From: Pseudopyrenochaeta lycopersici
Lineage: Eukaryota > Ascomycota > Dothideomycetes > Pleosporales > Pseudopyrenochaetaceae
NCBI GenBank assembly: GCA_003313425.1
Contig: NHZP01000157.1
Span: forward strand, 1-24,656
DNA: 24,656 bases
Direction: 5' to 3'
The notes under the pieces were generated by a model. The model was not told where the DNA came from and made no database searches. It was given only the letters and a program-made list of their open reading frames with translations. Positions within the stretch are counted from its first letter, which is position 1; the number at the start of each line of letters is the position of its first letter. Positions 18,617 to 24,656 of this stretch are shown piece after piece. Both the position numbers and the translations under genes were made by a program.

Positions 18617-20040
18617 GCGCTAGCCGGCGAGGGCCACGATAGCCGGGGCCAGTGCGCAGGCGAGACAGTGTTGAAGACCCCCACAGCCACTCAAACCAAC
18701 GCTAGCAACCACAAAGCTAATCGCATCCGCGGTCGTGCCTGACGTCCCTGTTACAGAGTGTGCCAGACAAAGACCCATTGTAATAGCTGTATACGTCAGA
18801 TATCGCGATTACGAAGATGCTCTCGTATTTGTGGGCGAGTAGTTTCTCCGCCCAAAGCTGTCCCTGCTTTGAAGTCTTTTTCTGACGGGACGGAAACAAG
18901 GTAACAGATTAGCCGAGCGTCAAGACTTCTGTCACGAATTTCATTTTCGTGGTTTTGGTAGCGTGTCGGTTCCCATCGACTTCAGCGTGGAGGCCGTATG
19001 CCAAGTAAGGTCGCAAGAATTATGCAAGCGGGTATCATGGTTCAACATAGCGCCGATAGGGCAGCCCATGCTAAGGTTCGGTAGTGTTCTTCTTGAAGCG
19101 TACAAAGTGCCTTGGTTCGCGACGGCTAGTAGCGATATGAAGAGCCTAAGGGTTGCTACTTAGGCATCAGCCCTCCGCTATGTTATCATGTCAATTCTTT
19201 CCGCTGCACAACAGGAACAGATCAGATGCATAGCACCCAAGGATCAATTCGCTTAGAGTCAACACTGCCCCTTGGAAAAACAAGAATGAATCGGAGGCGA
19301 TAATACTGCGGTTAGGCAAGGCGTTCCCGAACCATTTTGGTGCGCGCTGACATGGGACATGAACCAGCGTCGCCTTTTTCATATATATGCCGCCTCCTGT
19401 CAGCGTATCCGAGCCAACTCATGGTGATGTAGAGATCATCTTGGTTGATAGCTCGCTGTAATCGGGATGCTGTGTGTGGTGCTGTACCATGGTGGCGAAA
19501 CCCTAACCTCAACCCTCGTACGAAGGACGGGAAGCTGTGATCACCCGGACGATTCAAGGCGCAAATAATAAATTTTTCGAAACGTCGCGATGTACTTCCG
19601 CTGATTGTCTATATCCTTTGTATAAGCTCTGAGCTATCAAAGGTCAATCTTAGCAACTAGGTGACGCCGAAGAAAGCTAAGTACTGGTGTCTCATGGTAT
19701 ATGAGTTGAGAGGACAATGCTGGGCTAGATCTGCCAGAGAGGATAACTTCAATCTGCTTGCCGTTTGTACAACTTTTGGTGCATCCGCACGGAGAGGAAG
19801 CTTAGTTCGCAATGTCCTATCGAGGTCTAAACTAAGCCTGCGCATAGACGCTACGTTAAAGAGCGTCATTCTGATTGGACACCTCCACTACCCGGTAGGC
19901 ATCAAAGTCACGATTGTACAGTGCATACAACCCGTGTCCTGCGACATTATATTAACGCTCAGCGCCCGAGCGTAACCATCCTCAGTATACTGAAATGTTA
20001 CAGGTGTTTGCGACTGTTATTTAGGGGCCACTGTCATCAT

Positions 20041-20080
20041 GTCAGCGGATTAGCTTGTAGGTCAGCAGTTCAGCTTGTAG
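20041..20080. repeat. Two tandem 20-bp repeats
   Basis: GTCAGCGGATTAGCTTGTAG is followed immediately by GTCAGCAGTTCAGCTTGTAG, 17 of 20 identical. They lie ~260 bp upstream of the membrane-protein start and could be regulatory or neutral. Confidence 0.6.
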
Positions 20081-20336
20081 TTCACTAAGCTAAAGCTGCG
20101 AGCAATGAAATCTGGACCTGACACGAGCATCGTATCCACCATTCAAGACACGCTCAGTTTCGAGATAAGTCAGCAAAACCGTGTATGTTGCTCAAAGCCA
20201 CCTATAAATCCATGCACAATTTGCGTTACTTTCTGCCGCGACACCCCTTACGAGAAGAGCATTGCCCATCCAAAAGACCGAAGCCTCCTCGAAACTCCCT
20301 GTCTGGCCCAATTCGAAGCCCCATTCTCACCATCGG

Positions 20337-21692
20337 ATGACTCTCACCATGCCATTACGCCATTCTAGGTATCAGTCCCCACCACCACCGCTCTTAGCGG
20401 AACGTGCTCATGGGACCCTCGGCTCGCTCAGAGAACTCAGCACTGTAGTTTTGGACGCTTTGGAAGATATGTGTCAGGACACATCCCCCTTTCACCGTGT
20501 CTTGATCTCACAGCTGCTTGTCATTATCGTGGCCATTGAGCTGCTCAGACCAGACCGGGCCGATCCATTGCTGTCTCTCCTGTTAGGGCTTGTCAAGGTC
20601 GTACTCGTGGCCGATTGCGCTTCAATCGTCACCAATCACATTAGGCGACTATCAGCATCAAACCGACTTTTAGCTTTTTTGATCTATAGGACACCCCTTA
20701 TAACAGGGCCGTTCGCCGAGCTGGCACTCACTATACTAATTTTGAGAGGCAGTACGCCTTCCACGGCGAAGAGATTTCTAATCGGGAGTGTGTATGCAAA
20801 ACCGTTGGTCATAGGGGCCTTGTGTCTCATGTTCCATGGCCTGTGTACTGCGTTGCCTGGAATCAAAATGCAAACTATCGAGTCGCCAATTACTCCTTGG
20901 CTCATAGGAGTAGCTGGAGTCACCGTATTGGTATCGGCTCCGCATATTGAGAGTACGTATTAGAGCACGGAACAAGTTGCTGCTACTGACCATTGCTTTA
21001 GGTGACCGCCAGTGGATCTCACAAGGCGTTCCCCTGTTTCTTATACTACATGTCGGCTTCAGCTACTACTTTGGGGCTTGGAAAGCTGCGACACACGAGC
21101 GAAGAGCAGAAGATGACTGTGTCTCGGTGCAGAAAAATAACAAGATCGTCCAAAACCGGGAATGGCTCGTCTTGCTCGTCTGTCTCGGTGCACTCAAGAC
21201 CGGAGCAGTTCTCCTCGTGCATAGTCTCCTAGATCACGCGCGTGCCCTCGCTGTAGTTTCGACATCAAACCACACCATACTTGCAAACGGTGGTTTTGTT
21301 GAGTTCGCTGCTCTACCGCTAGCTGCTGCTGCAATAGACCACTTAGCCGATATCAAGGCTGCTCGTAATGGGGACATTGGCTGGTCGTGGACCAACCTCA
21401 TTCAATCTACGCTCCAAACCTACTTCTTCGTAAGGCCGCTGGCAGCGCTGGCGGGCCGTGACATCGACCCTAGAGACGGTCGAACGGGCTTTGGGCTGTG
21501 TCTTCTAGTCGTCGCCATCTTGTTATCACTGCCAGGTATCCCCCGTAAGTTCTATCAATTGATTCAACGGAGACCATGCAGCTGATGCTTGACCCAGGGT
21601 TCATCAAAGGGATTGTTCTATTTCTGGCCTATTTGTATCTCTCTTTCGCTTGTATAAGCCGTCCGGATTTCTTTGCGGGTTGCAGGCTGTAG
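20337..21692 (+). CDS. Polytopic membrane protein of unknown function, 417 aa, three exons
   Basis: Exons are 20337-20952, 21002-21544 and 21598-21692. Intron 1 (49 bp) has GTACGT, a CTACTGAC branch site and a TTTAG acceptor. Intron 2 (53 bp) has GTAAGT and a CCCAG acceptor. Both junctions keep the frame. Without intron 2 the protein would stop at 21585; splicing it adds a further hydrophobic helix (GIVLFLAYLYLSFACI), which is why I prefer it. The first ATG in frame is at 20337. By eye there are roughly ten hydrophobic segments, near residues 55-70, 78-95, 111-137, 148-170, 186-203, 212-229, 260-280, 303-318, 367-384 and 388-407, with a hydrophilic loop at ~231-258. There is no cleavable signal peptide and no transporter motif I recognise. 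It could be an integral membrane protein of a lineage-specific family; substrate and role are unknown. Confidence 0.62.
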
Positions 21693-22467
21693 TGATTGCT
21701 ATAGGATTAAGAGCACCCACATGCGCGAGTGGAAGTGGTCTTCGTAAGTACATTGTTCAATACGTACATCCACGAGAACTCAGTCATCGATTGTTGTGCG
21801 CTCTCCTATGCTCTAGCTAGCCTGCTACCTTTACTATGGGATAGTTGAATAGTTTCCTTATATGCTCTAAGAACAGCCGAGAGTAGGTGTTCTGCGACTG
21901 TAGGCTGGGGCAACTGTTGCTGTTTGAGGTGTTACCATGAATAAAAATTGATAATTGGTCTCAAACTCATGTACGCCTGCGAAGCCTGTCGTTGTTTGAT
22001 GTACATATGATAGATTTTGTCAATTCAAGACACAACCTGGGGAGGCAGTGGCCCGAGAGAATGCCAGCCAATTCGTTGAGGTGATTGGCTAGAAAAAAAT
22101 TGCATGTGACGTAGCTACAGGGGAGCACAATACATGGCGACAAATTACCCGACGGACAAGATGCCCCATTTGCCAGAGATGATCATGCTCATGCTTCGCT
22201 GCATTATGTGTGGTCTCCATTGCCGTAGCCTTGCACCTCGCTAATGACAGCTAGAACATGTAATTGCAAGAACTCCGGTAACTTACTTTCCCATCAGCAC
22301 CTAAGGAGTAAGTCACATGTCGCTGCCCACGGTTCAGAAGCAACGATTGTCACCCAAGCAATAGTAATCATGCTATTCCATGTGTTCTTTGCATTTTCCG
22401 CCGAGGTCACGGCTGTTGAAAGTCATGTATATATACGATCAACACGCTGCAGATACTGATTGATGAG
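21693..22467. other. Gene-less interval
   Basis: Only a 71-aa plus ORF (22244-22459) without recognisable features occurs here. No repeat is visible. The start probably includes the 3' UTR of the membrane-protein gene. Confidence 0.4.
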
Positions 22468-22645
22468 TGTTTGCATGATCTTAACGAACCTTAGGAAACA
22501 CCTGTATTAATAATCCAGCTGTGATGCTGCATGTAAATCTGCGGGTTGGAGTACCCCACACTTCAGACACAACATCAATCAATACAACGCTGCTGCTTAT
22601 CATCATGATCTCAACTTTCATCGTTTTAGCACGTTCAGTGCGACA
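22468..22645 (+). mobile_element. LTR remnant, family 2, copy b
   Basis: It aligns with 13294-13479 in the same orientation: GAACCT-x2-GGAA, ATTARTAATC, AATACAAC-x-CTGCTG, ATCRTTTTAGCACGTYCAGT and the shared end TGCGACA. The start reads TGTTTGCA instead of TGTCGCA. The flanking 5-mers (ATGAG and CCGTG) do not match, so the insertion is old or rearranged. Many differences are C/T or G/A. Confidence 0.7.
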
Positions 22646-22938
22646 CCGTGTAACGGGCTAGGCCTATATCCGAGGCTGCACCGTCGTGCACAAATATCCG
22701 GCTCGTGCGGGTGGCTCGCGCTCGTGAACTTTATAACCTCGCGTGGCACCTAATACTCTCCCCTTTTCTTCCTATCTTGGTTGTAGATAGCATCCGGGCT
22801 AGATAGCTGGAATCCAGTTACTAAAGACCGCTCACAACCTGGACTGCCTTTTACCTGCCACAAAGTGAGCGAAATCATGCTCGTTCCCTAAGACAGTAAA
22901 CTTGTACAGACAGCTTCAACACGCGACTCGGGAAGGAT
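22646..22938. other. Short gene-less interval, 3' flank of the patatin-like gene
   Basis: There is no ORF or repeat of note. It probably contains the 3' UTR of the minus-strand gene ending at 22939. Confidence 0.4.
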
Positions 22939-24656
22939 TCACGAAAAGGCTTCAATCAAAGATGAGACTGATCCTCGCCTTTCCTCGAGCAGCGCCGGCT
23001 TGACTGCTCGAGGGCAACAATCACTTGGCCGCCTCATCATAGTAGGACGCCCGCTCGGTGAGTTCGTGTCAAGCAGACGCCTCCATTCCAGTTTCTGAAG
23101 TTTTATCAGAGTACTGATTGATAAAGGTGAGGCGCTGATGGGATAATCACGCGTGCCCAGAAACTTCAGGCGCACATCTAGCTGATCTTCAAGGCTCCAG
23201 ACGCGCACACAAACCGGTTTACTGAAATTTCCCGTTTGATCGAACGAGAATGCAGTGGAATTCCTCTCTCTCAATGTTCGCCTCTGCACCAGAAAGCAAG
23301 CACCCATACTGTCAAGCTTCCGCATGAGAGCCAAGAATGCAGGTTTAGTAGCAGGGATACGGCATAAGATGCGGCCATAACAAGTATAATACCCTTTCTC
23401 ATACATTGGCATGCATCGTAGTTCGAAATAGAAACTGGAAGCTAGGACGGCGTGAGCTAGGTCTTGCACAGCGGGGTCCGACGTGAAATGAGTCCAAGCT
23501 GTGGTGGCTAGACCGTCCATCGCTTGAGCATCTGCTAGGTCGGGTAGCTGGTCATCTAGAGTTAGATTGAATCGGCGGAGCCATTGGTCAATATCATCGG
23601 CTTCGTCTGGTAGCGTGATGGCCATCATGTGGCGCATACTAGCAAACTTCTTGTCACCGTTGAAATTCTCGCTCCAGTAGTGCTTGAATGTCTGTTGAAG
23701 AGAGTTTTTGCCGAAGAAGAAGCTCGTAGTAGCATTCCGTAGTAGCATCCATGCCTGCAACGTGTGTCGCGCTGCAGCTTCCTGTACCAATTGATACGAA
23801 CTGGTCCGGCCGCCTTAGCTCCGGCGCCATCCTCCGCAGCTCTTGCAGCGCGAGCATGCTAGGATTATTGTCGCTGAGGCCGCCATCGATAAATGTTCCG
23901 TGAGAGGGTATCCTGTGCGGGGTAAAATACCTGTTCTTGTAAGGAATACAACACACCAATGATCTGGACGACTCACCATGGAGCTGCTGATGCACACCGT
24001 GCGCTATTCGACTGCGTAAGCATTGAATATCAAATGAATGCATGGAAACTTACGCATCCTTAACAGGTATCTCATCAAGAGCGTCGCCTGAGCGCAAGAC
24101 CTTGTACGTCATGTGCTCGATATCGTCGTCGCGATCCTGCCTCGAGCAGCGCCATTATAGCTAGTCACTACGCAGGTCTCCAAAGTGTCAGCGTTAACGA
24201 CTGGAAAACCGGTACGCGCCCCGATAGAGGACATGTAAGGATGGTCGAGCATGGTAGCGTCCTTGAAAATTTCGAACAATGCACCGTCTATGTCCCCAGC
24301 TGGAAAACGGCCATTTCGATAAGACGCTATGAGTGCATGCGCGGCGGCAGCAAAGCCGACGCCCATACGGTTTCGACCACGGAATATGCGCGTAGACAAC
24401 TGCTTAAACAAGTTGTACGTTTCATCTACGCTCATCCTCGGTCATAGAGGCCAAGTTCACCATACAACCTAGAGATGTTCAGTAAGTGGCGATTGTACGT
24501 GTATATACTGGGTGCGTACCTGAACTAGTTCCGTAACTAAGGTCAAAGTGCTCCTGGACAGGCATGTCGAGGCCGACTGCTTGTTCGAGCGCGCGAAGGA
24601 ACTGGATGGGGATGATGGCACGAATGCCACCGCCGTCAATGGACAAAACTCGAAAA
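22939..24656 (-). CDS. Patatin-like phospholipase, 5'-truncated by the window edge, with apparent frameshifts
   Basis: Patatin-like enzymes are Ser-Asp-dyad acyl hydrolases acting on membrane lipids. At the edge the frame reads FRVLSIDGGGIRAIIPIQFL, the oxyanion-hole motif DGGGIR. The nucleophile elbow GTSSG is split by intron 24469-24519. Next come WSVDETYNLFKQL-like sequence, the SYNGAARG block, an ARCASAAPWYF block and the catalytic-Asp motif FIDGGLSDNN near 23880. Introns at 24012-24053 and 23931-23976 fit. The ~280-aa C-terminal region (22939 to ~23780) contains YTCYGRILCRIPATKPAFL, like the tail of fungal patatin-like (FabD/lysophospholipase-like) proteins. The frame must shift near 24465, 24438, 24140, 24054 and 23782. 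Each shift is explained by one missing base in or beside a short run of T or G. It is therefore either a recent pseudogene or an intact gene damaged by assembly indels. Confidence 0.8.

Larger units (their letters stand above)
17991..20336. other. About 2.3 kb without a recognisable gene
   Basis: ORFs of 60-104 aa occur (18157-18438, 18963-19163 and 19661-19975 plus; several minus), but none shows a domain, repeat conservation or intron signals I can defend. Short tandem repeats at ~18580-18616 and 20041-20080 are listed separately. The last ~240 bp may include the promoter and 5' UTR of the membrane-protein gene. Confidence 0.4.

Noticed and set aside
13294..22645. A full-length LTR retrotransposon bounded by the two family-2 LTRs
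   Set aside because: The first LTR has its own matching AATGA on both sides, the two copies are strongly diverged, and the sequence between contains unrelated elements and a host-type gene rather than gag-pol.

Overview
This window looks like a transposon-rich, gene-sparse stretch of a filamentous ascomycete (Pezizomycotina) nuclear genome. The evidence is short introns (42-67 bp) with GTAAGT/GTACGT-type donors and CTAAC/CTGAC-like branch sites, an Rds1-type ferritin-like secreted protein, pogo/Fot1-type transposases, a Tad-like LINE relic with premature stops and frameshifts, and solo LTRs. I see no tRNA, rRNA, CRISPR array or prokaryotic operon. All gene models below were assembled by eye from reading frames and splice signals.

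Layout. Positions 143-721 hold two solo LTRs of one family in opposite orientation. Positions 1118-2889 (minus) carry a two-exon Rds1-like gene. Positions 2890-6345 have no recognisable gene apart from a weak 150-aa ORF. Positions 6348-8466 are a complete, apparently intact pogo/Fot1-type DNA transposon with near-perfect TIRs and a TA target duplication, followed by a TA-flanked MITE (8583-8771). Positions 10093-10818 (plus) are a three-exon coiled-coil protein gene followed by a CT/GT microsatellite. A second inverted-repeat element lies at 11540-11677. Positions 11988-12738 (minus) encode a spliced protein whose first exon carries a bZIP-type basic region. Positions 12850-17990 are a repeat graveyard: hairpin repeats, a solo LTR with a 5-bp target duplication, a decayed pogo-type element (13540-15333), the N-terminal stub of a second pogo-type transposase, a Tad-like LINE relic lacking its reverse transcriptase core, and a 105/85-bp minisatellite built around a hairpin. 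Positions 20337-21692 (plus) encode a three-exon polytopic membrane protein of unknown function. A second copy of the 13.3-kb LTR is at 22468-22645. The window ends inside a patatin-like phospholipase gene (minus, 22939 to beyond 24656).

How the parts relate. The host-type genes (Rds1-like, coiled-coil, bZIP-like, membrane protein, patatin-like) show no evident common pathway; they look like islands between transposable elements. The clearest biology is transposon dynamics: one intact autonomous-looking element beside relics whose stop codons are compatible with C-to-T / G-to-A decay, the direction expected of repeat-induced point mutation. The patatin-like gene is anomalous: five apparent one-base losses in or beside homopolymers break an otherwise well-conserved coding sequence, which points to either a young pseudogene or homopolymer errors in the assembly.
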